DNA of 64,000 bases, taken from Latrodectus hesperus (taxonomy: Eukaryota > Arthropoda > Arachnida > Araneae > Theridiidae). A model generated the notes under the pieces. That model searched no databases, was not told the DNA's origin, and was given only the letters and a program-made list of their open reading frames with translations. Every line of letters begins with the position of its first letter. The stretch's first letter is position 1. The DNA is taken from positions 86,656,199 to 86,720,198 of the forward strand of contig CM075857.1 in the NCBI GenBank assembly GCA_037975125.1, written 5' to 3'. The position numbers and the translations under genes were made by a program. Positions 11,991 to 27,230 of the stretch are shown piece by piece.

Positions 11991-13436
11991 GATCACTTAA
12001 GTTTTAAATCTTAAACTTAAACTTGAGATCTAAAAGAAGCCTTAAGAATAACAAAGTTCTCAATTTGATATTTCTGGTAAACAGAAAATAACGATTGATA
12101 AATTTGACTTTGACAACAGAATTTTGTAAAAAAGTCATATTAAAATATAGATAAAATCAACATAGGGATTTAACTTTTAATCTTAAAGTAAATGGGGAAT
12201 TTCGAAGAAAACAAGACAGATCTTTTGAGCTTTTAGACACTTGCAATTAAAATTGTTTTTACAAATGCATTTAAAACATTAAGACACACAATTTTAATAA
12301 AATTATTATTAGGAAATTTTGAATTAATTTTATTTTGTGAACCCTTTATAATAGATAATTGCATTTAGTTATTGAATAAATTTTTGAAAGTATTAATATT
12401 TAATATTAATCATTTCGGGTTTTGCATGTCTTTTCCTAAAGAAAATAATGTATTTCAATAGTAGTAAAAATGAAGTATTTTGTGTGAATTATTTCGCGAA
12501 TTAAAAAAAATATGAATTGTTGTGCTTGCAGGAAATGTAAAAATATGAGACTATATTTCATAAAGTTATTAATTAATGTTTATTTACTCATTATATTTCA
12601 TGAAAAAATTGGTTTTCATTACTTAATTCTGCAAATTTGTATATGGGTAATTTTATGTAACGATTATAAAGAAAAGATATTTCTCTATATCAGTAAAATT
12701 TTTTATTGATTTTCCAAAAGAATTAAATCAAATTACTGTTATCGTATCATGCGAAAAAAAGATAATAGAAATATACAAAACCAAGACATTTTTACAAACC
12801 ATTAACTGTATGCAACTGAAGCATACTTCAAAAATTACTAGGGTAATTGATTGTGATTAAAAGGCACTACATTTTAAGATCATGCTCTTCTTTTCATTAC
12901 ATCTGCTTATTTATTTCCCAAGGTTTAAACTAACTGAAATATCTTTCTGGGGTAGTTCTGATACTTTTATACCATTTATGCACTTCTTTGATAGCTGTTT
13001 CATATTCCCCGATCTCACTTTGGAGAGTCAAAAATGAAATATTTGACTTGGATTTGATAAAGATTATAAAGTTAGAAGCTAGTCATACAAAATAGTCATG
13101 CACCCCATTTGCATTTTATATGTATTTCATGTGTTAAATGCGTATATAGACATGCGAAAACAAAATAATCTTCATTTATCCTTAAAATTCTCTAGCATTT
13201 GCCTTGATACATTTCTTATGTAAATTTAAATAAATAATTCTAATATTTGAAGATAGTAAATTTCACAGATTATGCTAAACATTTTGCTTTCTGAGTAGCT
13301 TTAGAGTAGTTTGTAACGGAATGTTTGAGCTTTGTGATTCAGCTCAACAATTTATGAATTCAATTTCTACCTCGATTGTATCTACTCATCGCATCAGCTT
13401 GAAATATATTTATTATAGAGCAATAAACCAATATGT
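11991..13436. other. AT-rich desert, no gene seen
   Basis: A 65-codon plus frame at 12512-12709 has two Cys near its start and hydrophobic residues but no known motif. A slightly less AT-rich patch at 12840-13100 has no recognised content. Confidence 0.5.
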
Positions 13437-14362
13437 CAAGGTGACTCGCTTGCATGTCTGCTATTTAATCTAGCACGGAAGAAATGCATCCGAGATAGTG
13501 GTTTAGACTGAAGAGGCACTCTTTGGAATAGAATAACACAAATTTTGGCATATGCAGATGATATAAACATTATTGGAAGATCTGAAAGGACAGTGAAAGA
13601 GGCCTTTCAAGCCCAAGAAATAGCTTCCCAAAATATGGGACTTACCATAAACGAAGATAAAATAAAGTTTATGGAGGTCTCATCTTCGACTGTGAGTTAC
13701 AACACTCCCTTTTACATAGCCGGTCATACCTTTGAAAAGGTATGTGAGTTCAAATACCTCGGAACAATTAATAATAAAGACAAGCTGAAAGCTGAAATCA
13801 CCAGCATAATCAAATCAGCCAATAAATGCTTTTTTGGGCTGAAAAAGCAACTAAAATCTAAACTTATCAACAGAAAAACAAAACTGAGAATTTACAATGC
13901 ACTCATACTACCCGTGCTGCTATATGCAAGCAAAACGTGGACATTAAATGTCGATATACCGCGAACCCTGGAAACCTTTGAAAAGAAGGCATTAAGAACT
14001 ATCTATGGGCCTAGATTGCTGGCGAACCAGATATAATTTTGAATTGTACAGGCTGTATAACCAGCCCCAGATTACCCAGGTTATCATAAGCAACATGCTA
14101 AGATGGTTTGGCCATGTCTGGAGAAGCCGTTAAAACAAACCCAGTAGAATATCAAAGTTTAAGAACCCCGAGGGATCCCGTGCCCGACGAAGACCACCAA
14201 CCAAAGTGTCAATGAGCCATCTTGGCTCATTGACACTGAAAATGACCTCAAGATACTGGGAACCAACAAAGTGTCGCTCTGGACTAACTGGGCTGGAAAA
14301 AACATACTATAGAGGTAGCTAGGACCTGTAATAGGTCGTTACGTTATTAAAGAAGAATAATA
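13437..14362 (+). pseudogene. 5'-truncated non-LTR retrotransposon, RTE-like reverse transcriptase C-terminus
   Basis: Reverse transcriptase of this kind copies element RNA at a nicked chromosomal target. The relic begins at QGDSLACLLFN (13437 on; RT motif with QGD). It passes one in-frame stop near LD*RGT, then gives LAYADDINIIGR (about 13540-13575), whose YADD is the catalytic core. Downstream are CEFKYLGTI, the thumb-like LKSKLINRKTKLRIYNALIL, LLYASKTWT and FEKKALRTIYGP. A frameshift near 14020-14030 leads into YNFELYRLYNQPQ and LRWFGHVWRS, the C-terminal GHV motif. A 17-base insertion at 14206-14222 breaks the RRPPTK-WLID region. The tail ends in GAAGAATAATAAT, a microsatellite-like 3' end. 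RTE assignment rests on this architecture and is tentative. Confidence 0.9.
14205..14237. repeat. Perfect 15-bp hairpin created inside the RT relic
   Basis: AGTGTCAATGAGCCA (14205-14219) is the exact reverse complement of TGGCTCATTGACACT (14223-14237), with loop TCT. Removing 14206-14222 restores an uninterrupted reading across the site, so the left arm is an insertion copied from the right arm. Confidence 0.95.
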
Positions 14363-15193
14363 ATCCAATCTGCCTAAATAGATCAAACATAAGAACTCTT
14401 TCATTTTGGCCTTTGAAATAATGTTCCGTATTCAGTTTTATAAAGGTTATAATAAAGACATATTTTAATTATTTGATATTGAAAGTTAATGGTTAAATCT
14501 ACTATCCTTTTATTTGTAAAATGAAAGACTCTTTATTTTGCAAAACTCTAACATAAATGCCATTTCTTTTTTGCTCTCCTCCCTTAAAGTTCTTATTTTG
14601 ATTTTTCTGAGTCTTACTTCGATACTTTTAATTTTTTGTAATAACTGATTGGCATGAATTTATTCTTAAAAATGTTACAAGTCTCCAAGTAACAGTGAAT
14701 ATGCGCAGGCAAATTTTAATTTGAATATTAATAGTTCTGTTCAATTGAAATTCAAGATTGCTTTCGAATGCAGAAGTATTTTTTCTTTACAATTTTAGCA
14801 ATTACTGTAAGCAATTTTCTTTTTTAAAAAATATAAACAATTATATTTATTTTGGAAGCTTGCATAGTTATTTTTTTACTTGGTATGAAATTACAATTGA
14901 TATTCACTACACAAATCATATTTTAATTGTTGTGGGAAAAATTTATTCAAAAACCTTATCTTAAGGTATTCGACTCCAAAAGACAGTGTGAAGACCATAC
15001 AGACCATTTATTTTGAACACTCTAAAATACAAATTAATTTACTGTTATTGATAACTCTTTAAAATTACGTCAATAACTTGATGTCTTAAATCAATAATTT
15101 TAGAGAAGTTTTAATTCACCCTCTTCTCTTTAAATCAAATTTTTTTTAATTAACTAGCATTTGTAATAATTCATTCTTTCACCAATGCCTTTC

Positions 15194-15199
<6 letters not shown>
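14363..15199. other. AT-rich desert, no gene seen
   Basis: No motif or element was recognised. A 68-codon plus frame at 14758-14964 is aromatic-rich random-looking sequence. Confidence 0.55.

Positions 15200-15239
<40 letters not shown>
15200..15239. repeat. (TA)n microsatellite
   Basis: Pure TA dinucleotide tract of about 40 bases. Confidence 0.95.
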
Positions 15240-15243
<4 letters not shown>

Positions 15244-15387
15244 TAAAGAAAAGACATATATAAATATAAAGTAATAAATACAATACTGAAAATATAATGT
15301 TGGAACTACAATGCATAATAGGAAATCTAGCCAGCGGAAAAGCAGCTAAAGAAAGATTTGCCTATATAAATAAGATATGAATATATA

Positions 15388-15436
15388 TATATAAGATAAA
15401 ACATGAAGATCACCTTTCTTCATGTTTTATCTTATA

Positions 15437-15438
<2 letters not shown>
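15388..15438. repeat. Perfect hairpin, 22-bp arms and 7-base loop
   Basis: The arm 15388-15409 (TATATAAGATAAAACATGAA then GA) pairs exactly with 15417-15438. The loop is TCACCTT. The hairpin sits between two TA-rich tracts and may be the core of a short foldback element or a template-switch product. Confidence 0.95.

Positions 15439-15439
<1 letters not shown>

Positions 15440-15527
<88 letters not shown>
15440..15527. repeat. (TA)n microsatellite
   Basis: Pure TA tract of about 88 bases directly after the 15388-15438 hairpin. Confidence 0.95.
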
Positions 15528-15530
<3 letters not shown>

Positions 15531-18500
15531 TTTTAATTATTGAAAAACTCTATTAAAATTTATATCCCCAGTGACTCTCTGAATAACATTAATATTATAA
15601 TAAACTGTAAATATTAAATATATTGATTGAATTTAAATATAATCAAATAAAAACATTACATAAGAAAGTTTATCTCAAAATAGATCATCAGATTAACAAA
15701 TTAAATTAATGTCAAAATGTGACATTTCTCTTTTTTCTAACTTATTAAATCAATAATTCCCTGAATTTTTAATTCAATGTATAAACAGAAATATGTACTC
15801 CTCTATTATTAAATATACAGCGTATTTTTCGTTTATCTAAAGTGAAGGTAATCAATACGAAAAAGTATATGACTTTATTTTAGCATCATTTAATAACTTT
15901 AAAAGAATAATGTTTTTGATAATTTACAAAAATATGCTACAAATCAAAAAGTTAAGATAATATCACTTTGCATTGAATTTATCCGATGTACTTGCCACTT
16001 TTAATAAATATCAATTTGGATTTCATTTGAAGACAGTATTCATTATTGACCTTTATTTTTAGAATTAGGGTGTCTAAATTTAATACTTAAAAATTGAAAA
16101 TTTAAAAGGATTATTATAAAAAATGCGAATAATATCTTAAATAAGTAGAAGCTGAAAAACACATATTTTATTTCAAACTGAATCTTATTGCATTTTTATC
16201 ACTATAGAAAGATTTCGTACTATAACTTATCAATTTATTTACAATAAAAACTTTTTAACAATGTATTGCCTGTATTAATACTGTACAATGTATTGCCTGT
16301 GTCAATTAAGAGTAAGGACTCAAATCCTATTAAAGTTTACTAAAATATAACTTACTTAAAACACGAATTATTAAAATTTCTTTTGATCAGAAAATCCCAT
16401 TTCGTGGCTAAATTTGAATCTTCGTAGCCAATAACAATAATGGATAATTGCTTAGACACAGTCTAAAGCCATTCAGAAGTAGTTGAATACTGGAAGAAAT
16501 TTGTTTTCTTGGGAAGTACTTCGTGGATAACGACCCATATTCATGTGCCACAAGTGGGAAAAAACATTTAAGCCTTTACCACGAAGATATCTGTTGGAAA
16601 GCAGAATTCTTTCTCCAATTACTTAACAATTGAGATAAAATGTAAGACTTTCCGCGCTGAGAAATGTTGTTTTAACTTTATGTATTTTAGTTTTTTTGAG
16701 ATGAATTTATATCCAATACCATTTAAAAGTATAAACTGACTTATAATAAAACAGACACTTTTTTATACATAAGGCCTTTTTTGAAACTTTTGTTGGAAAT
16801 ATTTTTGAATAACGTGTGATACGCCAACATTTTGCTAAATAAACCAATAAATGTTGCTATTTTAAATTTTGTGAATATAAACTTTGGCCATTATAAAGAT
16901 ATTAATCTGGAAATGCTTGTAAGCATTTCTAGAACTGGAGAAGGGATTTGTAGAATAGATGATGTTGCTGTATAGTCCAAAAATAAAAATGTAAGTTAGA
17001 AATAGTTGGTATAGATCCCAAGATTTTCTCGTCTGACAAGCATTATTTAGTGAAAGAGAATTACACCACTCTACACAAACCCCTACAAAGAACTACACCA
17101 ATTATGATTAAAGGCTCGATGTAGAATTGGGTACCCTATACCTTAGGTGAAAAATTTGGCGTTACATCTGAGCGATAAAATTAAGTTTCTGGTTATCCTG
17201 ATAATCTTTTCTTCGTTTAGCTTTTGTGTATCGACCATCTTGTTAGTTACATCTTAGAGTTAAAAAATCGCCAAATAATCAAGGGCTACTCAATTGTAAA
17301 CTTTTATACATGATTAGAAAATCTTTAATAAATAAATTATATAATAATGTATGTATATATTGGGTATTTTATTTGTAATAGCATCATAATACAAAAATGA
17401 AATCTTACACTTGAATTATAGTTATTTTTTTGCCATTAAATTACAAGCAAATATTCATTGTCATTCAAAATAATTATCTGTTTTATAAATCAGTGAAAGA
17501 ATTGTCAATCATAAAAAATAAATGTGATGCGTTCACTTTTCACCTTTTTACTCTCCCTATATAAAATATCATAAAATTTGCGTGTTGAGTTCTTATCGAA
17601 CGTTGTTGAATCAGAAACTTGTTTTTAAATTTTAAATTAGTTGAAAATAAGGATACAAATCTTTACTAATGATTTCTTTTCCTACAAACAAATGATGCGT
17701 AACTCAAAATGGAAATTTTACCAGTACTACAACAAACTGATAAATATATCCCAGAGTTTCATATATAAATTCATTTTAATATTTCTTGACTAGTTTACAC
17801 ATAAATAAAATACATTTCCTGTTGAATAATATCTTTTGAGCCCTTAAGTTTTCTCAGGCATTCAGGTTTTCAGAAATTTACAAACCTGTTTTATTTTTGC
17901 TTTTTCCTCATATTATTTCCCATTTCCAACTTCTACGGCAATGAAAACTAGTTACACGAAAAATAAGAAATAAAAAGAAAGAAATATTATCTCAGTGAGC
18001 CTAGGGCGTTAAAACAGCACATCATTGGTATATAAGGCATTTTCGGAAATTTCGTTTTCCTATTCCTCTTTGCTTTGATAGGAAAAATGTATGTTATTCT
18101 AACAAGAATAGAAAAACATGCGGGAAAAGTTGTTATTATTGTTAGGAGAGAAGGAACAAGAAAATAAAAATGATGAAAACTAGGAAAAGAAGAATAGGTT
18201 TTGCAGTTTTCTCAAATCATGTGAAAAGAGAATCAAATCGCCTTTTTGAGAAACATGTTGAATTTTTTAAGTTGAAGGAGAGGAAAATAGTTATTAAAGA
18301 TTTCAAAACGAATGGAATAGTTGTATAGCGTTTTTACAATCGTTCTTCATTAATATCATTTCGAAGTTTGATATAGGATTATGTTCTTAAACGATTTAAA
18401 ACACAAAAATAATTCAATTGAATCGATTGGTATTTTTAAATTTCTAAATTTTACTATCAAATACAGGTGTGCAATAATTGAAAACTTTTTCTTGTAATAA

Positions 18501-20907
18501 AATAAATTAAGCACAATCTTTATTATTGGAAACTTTCTGCTGTTAATAATCATTGCAAAGCTTATAGTAGATAAAGAAAATTGTTATGTTATATTGAGTT
18601 CAAAGACCTATTTTCTAATGTATATTGAAGCACCTTCACTTTTAGGAAATTAACTTTAAAAGAAAGTGTTACAGTGTTTGATTATTTTATCAGAAGGTAT
18701 ATTTTATGGATATTGTATTATTTCAGTCGAATTTTAATTTTCGTATATATTAATATCATGAAAACTTAAAATCTAAGCAAACGTCAAGTGAAAATATCAC
18801 AAAACATATTAAAATAGAAGTTAAAGATTATTTAAAAATTAATTTGTTTTTTAACTAAAACTACTAAGAAGTATAATAATAAAATACAGTTTCTTTTATA
18901 TGCTGCTGCTATTTATAAAAAATATATAGATAAAATTTAATATGTAAATTTTTTTCATGTATTTCTGTTATTCTGAGTTAACGTCAAGACTGAGTTAACA
19001 ATCCGCATTACAAAATTGACAGGTAAACAAAATAAAAATGCATACATTTTTAAGAATGCTTTTATTTTTTTACTTTTGAGATTTATTTCCAAGGATAATC
19101 TTAGAAACAGGTTCTTCTTATGGAACAGACATGCAGTATTTGCAATGCTATGGTTGGTATTTTACTCAAAATGTTAAAAACCACACAAACGCAATTTTTA
19201 GATCTTTTCTGATACCAAAAACTATGCATTTAGTGTAGTAAAAATGCTTTACTATTCAAACTATATGAATAAAAGTTTACTATTAAAAAATATCTGGTTT
19301 TAAAACACAAGAAAGGGATTTTTTCTACAAAATCCTATCAAATTTAGATTTAAAATTGAAGATCAAAAGATTATGGCAACATAGAAAGAAATTGTATTTG
19401 TGTATATTAACAGAAAGTAAGGAATGTAGGAAGTTAGAAATGTTTCATCGGAATAGTAATTTAAAAATGGAATACTTTCTTAAATTAAAAACACTTAAAA
19501 TGTCCAAAGCTCATGAAATATATATTTTTATAATTTATATGAATTTTTTTGTAGTATATAAGAAAAAAGAGCTTAAATAAGAGGAAGAAAAATCAGCAAA
19601 TGTTAAAAAATATTATTTTTAATATTGTAATTAATATTAGATAATAACATGAAATTTGTACACTATGGTGGACTTTAAACCATAATAGCCAACTCATTAT
19701 TAAAAAAAGAAAATTCAGGAAACATTTTTGAATAGAAGTTTGAAATGCGTTAAAGTTATAAAAGTTATTGGATTGAAATGCATGAGTAACTAAAGCGCGG
19801 CAATTAACTCACTTAACAATCTTAAGAAAGAATTACAATTCCTGGGATTTTTATAATACTTAAGTGATTCATGGGAAATTTAATATATGTTTTTTCAAAA
19901 AATATTTTAAAACTGGAAAGCTGAATTCTAATTGGTTTTGTATGTGGTCAGTGGAGTAAGCTTTTGTGTTTTGATCTTTAGTTCCAAGAGTATTTATATA
20001 GCATCTACCTAGTAAGAGGGACTTGTTAGTGATGGCTTAAGATTGTGATTAGTAATGTCTGAGTAAAACGTCTCTGCATTAACGAACAAATTACAATGCA
20101 TAAATAATAGCTTATGCAATTTTAAGGAATATGAGTGACGTATCTCTGATTATAGCATAGTGAAATTTGGAAAAGGAATCTTTCATTGACAAACCATATT
20201 TTCTCTACAATATGTTGGCTAATGATTTAACATCTACAACTATGCTCTAATGGTGTTGTAAGCATATTGACGCCACATAATTGAATTAACATTAATTAAT
20301 TTGGTGAATCACAATTTTAATGTTTAAGATACATTAATTCCACGAATAAAATGAAAAATTCATCAGGTTATATATATGGTGACTTTAAAGGGAAATATAT
20401 TTTTACCATTATTAGAAGGAAGTGAGTTTAATCTAGACTTAACCAAATATCATGGTGTTCACTAAAGGCATCTGAGGATCCTAAACAACCCATGGTCACA
20501 GTGAACTCAAAGTGAAATTATACTTCTGAGGTTAGAATGTCACACATGTCTTGGAGTCTTCTGTTTAATCACTGCTTCTAAATTTTAAGGACTAAATTCA
20601 AATATTTCCATTTATTGAAGGAATTCGTAAAAAATTCCTTCATAATTGGGATATACAAGCTCTTAGCATGAAGCTCTAAAATCCATCATCCTGATCTATT
20701 TATCATGAAGTAAAATCTAGAGAAATTCACTAAACTTTGTGAAACAACAATGACTTTTAATGTAGTAAGCAATGTTTTGTACGAAATGAACTGGATCTTC
20801 TGATAAAATGCTTTGTATTTGAAAATGATTGTAATGATCTGCTTAGAGACCATATTCTGGAATTCAAATTTATTCTTTGATAAGCAATAAGATAATATTT
20901 TAAGATT
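15528..20907. other. AT-rich desert, no gene seen
   Basis: More than 5 kb without a recognisable gene or mobile element. Small details: CAATGTATTGCCTGT occurs twice, 28 bases apart, near 16259-16301. An unidentified less AT-rich patch lies at about 17030-17200. Short frames at 18356-18553 (minus) and 19356-19580 (plus) look random. The island at 16440-16660 is listed separately. Confidence 0.5.
16440..16660. promoter_or_regulatory. Candidate non-coding island
   Basis: This non-repetitive block is visibly less AT-rich than its flanks. It contains CACAAGTGGGAAAA (about 16549-16562), which combines an NK-2-like CAAGTG with a CSL/Su(H)-like GTGGGAA. No open frame is present. The function is an inference from composition and single motifs. 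Confidence 0.18.
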
Positions 20908-21266
20908 TCTTGTAGGATTTGCTTTTTTAGATTGGATGAAATAAAAATTCTAAGATTATTGTGGATTATAGTTGGAGAGTCAGTTCGATTAAAATTTTAT
21001 ACAGGCAATATTTTCAACATTATAAATCGCTATATAGACACTTATTTTAAGGAAGGAGTAATATTTTACAATGACAATGAGTTATGTTACACGACTCAAA
21101 TGTTTGTTTTTACACAAATTTTTTACACTTCTTGTATAATTTGTTGTTTTAGATTAAGTGAAATACAAATTCCAAAATTTTCTGTGGATCATAATTGAAA
21201 GTTCAGCTTAACCTCAAAATTTTACACTGGGAACATTTTTCCCAATATAAATAGTTATATAGACAC
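20908..21266. repeat. Diverged tandem duplication, two copies of about 135 bp
   Basis: Copy one (20908-21041) and copy two (21131-21266) share an ordered series of words. Both have a T-run plus AGATT..G.TGAAATA, then AATTC, TGTGGATTATAGTTG versus TGTGGATCATAATTG, and AAAATTTTA.ACTGGGAA-like words. Both end with ATATAGACAC. About 90 bases of other sequence separate them. Both copies keep partly parallel reading (for example FYTGNIF), but stops and the lack of any known family argue against coding. It may be an old segmental duplication or two copies of an unknown repeat. Confidence 0.8.
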
Positions 21267-23403
21267 ATAACTGAATATGTATTCAGAATTATGTAAATAA
21301 ACTTATAATCAAAAATCATCCTCAAATATCTAATTAATAATAAATTTGCCATTCTAATTTTTAATGGATAAGAATATGAAATAGTAACATTGTGCACCTT
21401 TGTAAGAAAACCATCTAATACATTTTAATAAATATTGAAATTACGAAATGATAAATGATCATTGAATTCTAAGCAATTCATTGGTTTTTAATTAAGTAAT
21501 TCATTTTCGCAGAGATTAAGTATGTAATGCTCATTAATGAGAATGAACCATTGTAATTTTCAAAGTAACAACTTTAAAAACTTCGTTCAAATTAAATTTT
21601 GACCCACAGACAGCAATTAATGTTTATAGGTCAACAAGGTTTTTCACAGGTATTCAAGCTAAATTTGATGATTTAGGATCGAAAATGTTTAATATAAATC
21701 TCTGATCCCTAATTTTAATTATTATGTATTTCACATTTACTTTTAGTGTTGTCGTTTCTGATCCCCTCGAACTGTAGTGCTAAATCAGGTGCATGAATTT
21801 ATTCACCTCGAAGAAATCCAGTACTAATAGGGAGTCTTAAACCAGGTCCAGCCGGGTAGGTCCTATAAAAGATAAAATATTATTATTTTAATTTCAATAG
21901 TTAAGTGGTTTCTATAAGCAAGTTTCAGAATTAAAATTATTGTAATTTTTATTCTTCATTTTAAGATTGATGTAAGTCTATTTTTGCTTAGAATGATAAG
22001 GAAAAGAAACTGTTACTTTAAAATAAAAGTTTTTATAGTACATTAAATCTTTTTAAATTTTACTTTAATTTTTTTTGATCAATTGTATTAAGGGAAGAGT
22101 TTTCTAAATACCATATTTTGGGTTCTGAGAATAAATAATCTCGATGTATATCACGTGATTATACTTTTTTTTTTACATTCGCCACCAATTTAATATTTAT
22201 TTAAATTTAATTTATTTTAATGTTAATAGATTACCAAAGATTTTATTCAGTTATATATTTCGTAACCGATAAAAGAACTTGTTTTTTCGAAAGTGAGGAA
22301 GACGATACACAATTAATCTGCCTACAGCAGAGAATTTGAACTGTTCAACCATGATATGAAGTCTAAAGGAATGGCCTGCGATAAACAATAAAACCGCTGA
22401 ATTGGCATTTTATTGAATTGTTTGCTTATTCAATATAACAAACCATAAATGCTTGAGTAAACGTTATGCTTCGATTGATGTAATATGAAGCTCTTCTTCG
22501 AAAAGAGATAAATCGAGACTTTATATATATAGCAAGGCATTAATAGCAGTGTTTCCCTTCAGATCAAAATGATGAATTTCTTTTTTCTGAAGAAAGGCAT
22601 GAGAAATTCAAGAGCAAGATGCCGCGTTTTCACGATTCTTCAGAGTTCTCTCACTTATTTGCTGATTCCTCATCCCAAGGGAGCCTTTTGTGGGATCTTT
22701 TAACAAAAGAAGAGGAAACTTGAACACTTGGCACATTTTCCTTACACTTCTTTTTATTTGTTTTATATGCTGAAAGCTTTAAGCAAGTGTTACTGATTCG
22801 ACGGCAAAATTTTTATGATTCTTTATTTTTTTTTCTTTTTATCTTCAAGTCGTACGATTTTTTTTTTAAATTCTCATTTTTTTTGCCTCGTTAGTATTTC
22901 TTTCAAGTAATATTTTAATCCTGACAGAAACGTTCTCTTTTAAATCATTAAGATCATTTTAATGATTTCAGGAAAAATTTATTTCTTTTCTTTAGTTTAC
23001 TTTCGTTAAAAAAATGTTCACTAGTAATTCACTGACAACAGCAGAAAATTCTTAAATAATTTAAATGAAAAAGAATCTTATTTCTTTTAGCATGCTTAGA
23101 TTTGAAAAAATATAGATGAATAATAAAATTTGTGCATATTTATTTGCTCATTGTGCAAGGAATTTAGAAATTAAATCTTTCTGTTACATTTATCAAAAAT
23201 TTTAATTGTTTCAAATAAGCTTTTGTTTGTTTTCTGTCAACTAAAACGTAAATCGCAAAAATAAAACAGAAACATGATAATTTTGAAAATAATACATAAA
23301 AGAATACATTTACTCTAAATTTATTTCATAAATGTAATAATTATTTCTCAGGAATTATTGTTAAAAAACCATAAATATTTTTTACTTATAAGTATTTTTT
23401 AAT
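21267..23403. other. Desert with an unidentified patch at 21740-21875
   Basis: The patch at 21740-21875 is GC-richer (CCAGGTCCAGCCGGGTAGG near 21844) and non-coding, possibly an element fragment. The rest is AT-rich except for the island at 22310-22760, listed separately. Confidence 0.45.
22310..22760. promoter_or_regulatory. Candidate non-coding island
   Basis: About 450 bases of non-repetitive, higher-complexity sequence without a long frame. It includes GATAAACAATAAAACCGC near 22379, which contains a forkhead-like ATAAACAA word. It has no mobile-element signature. A conserved regulatory element is one explanation; an untranslated exon is another. Confidence 0.2.
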
Positions 23404-23415
23404 GACACACACACA

Positions 23416-23499
<84 letters not shown>
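23404..23499. repeat. Compound (AC)n(TA)n(CA)n microsatellite
   Basis: A short (AC) run (23404-23416) leads into a pure TA tract (23418-23493) and ends in ACACACA. Open frames read through it on both strands are artefacts. Confidence 0.95.
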
Positions 23500-23500
<1 letters not shown>

Positions 23501-24054
23501 CATGTCTCGTCGTATTTCCTCCCATTCTACAAAAACAACATTCCGAAAATAAAATTGGAAAGTATTTTAAGATATTTCCTATATTTGAGCAAAATATGTG
23601 CATAAATCAATGCTGAGACAAGGAAAATTTAGAAATTGTTATGGAAATAACGTCTAATTGTGCCTAAAGGGCAAAGTCTCAGCACATCATTAGTTAAATT
23701 ATCTAAAATGCATTTAATATAATGAGATTAGTCATTAATTTCACAATCAAGGTGATCAATATTTCATCGTTTTGTTATTAGTACTGAAATCTTAAATGTT
23801 TATTATAATAAAAGCAAATTTTCTTTTTAATTTTTATGGAAATTTTGTCAAGACATTTTCTTTTCTAAAATTTTATTTATATATAATTGCCAATTAAACT
23901 TTTCTAAAATACCAATGGAAATGCATTTTTAAAGTAATAACGTGCATACCGTATTTAAAATATTTAAATATATTTTCTGTATTAAATTCGGAATAGATTA
24001 CTGAGTTTTTAATATTTGTTATTCACTTAATTTTTTATATCTATAAAATACTTA
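23500..24054. other. AT-rich desert, no gene seen
   Basis: Nothing recognisable between the two TA tracts. Confidence 0.55.

Positions 24055-27230
<3,176 letters not shown>

Noticed and set aside
20932..21198. 88-codon plus-strand frame as a gene
   Set aside because: It spans the two halves of a diverged tandem duplication, and the second copy carries stops.
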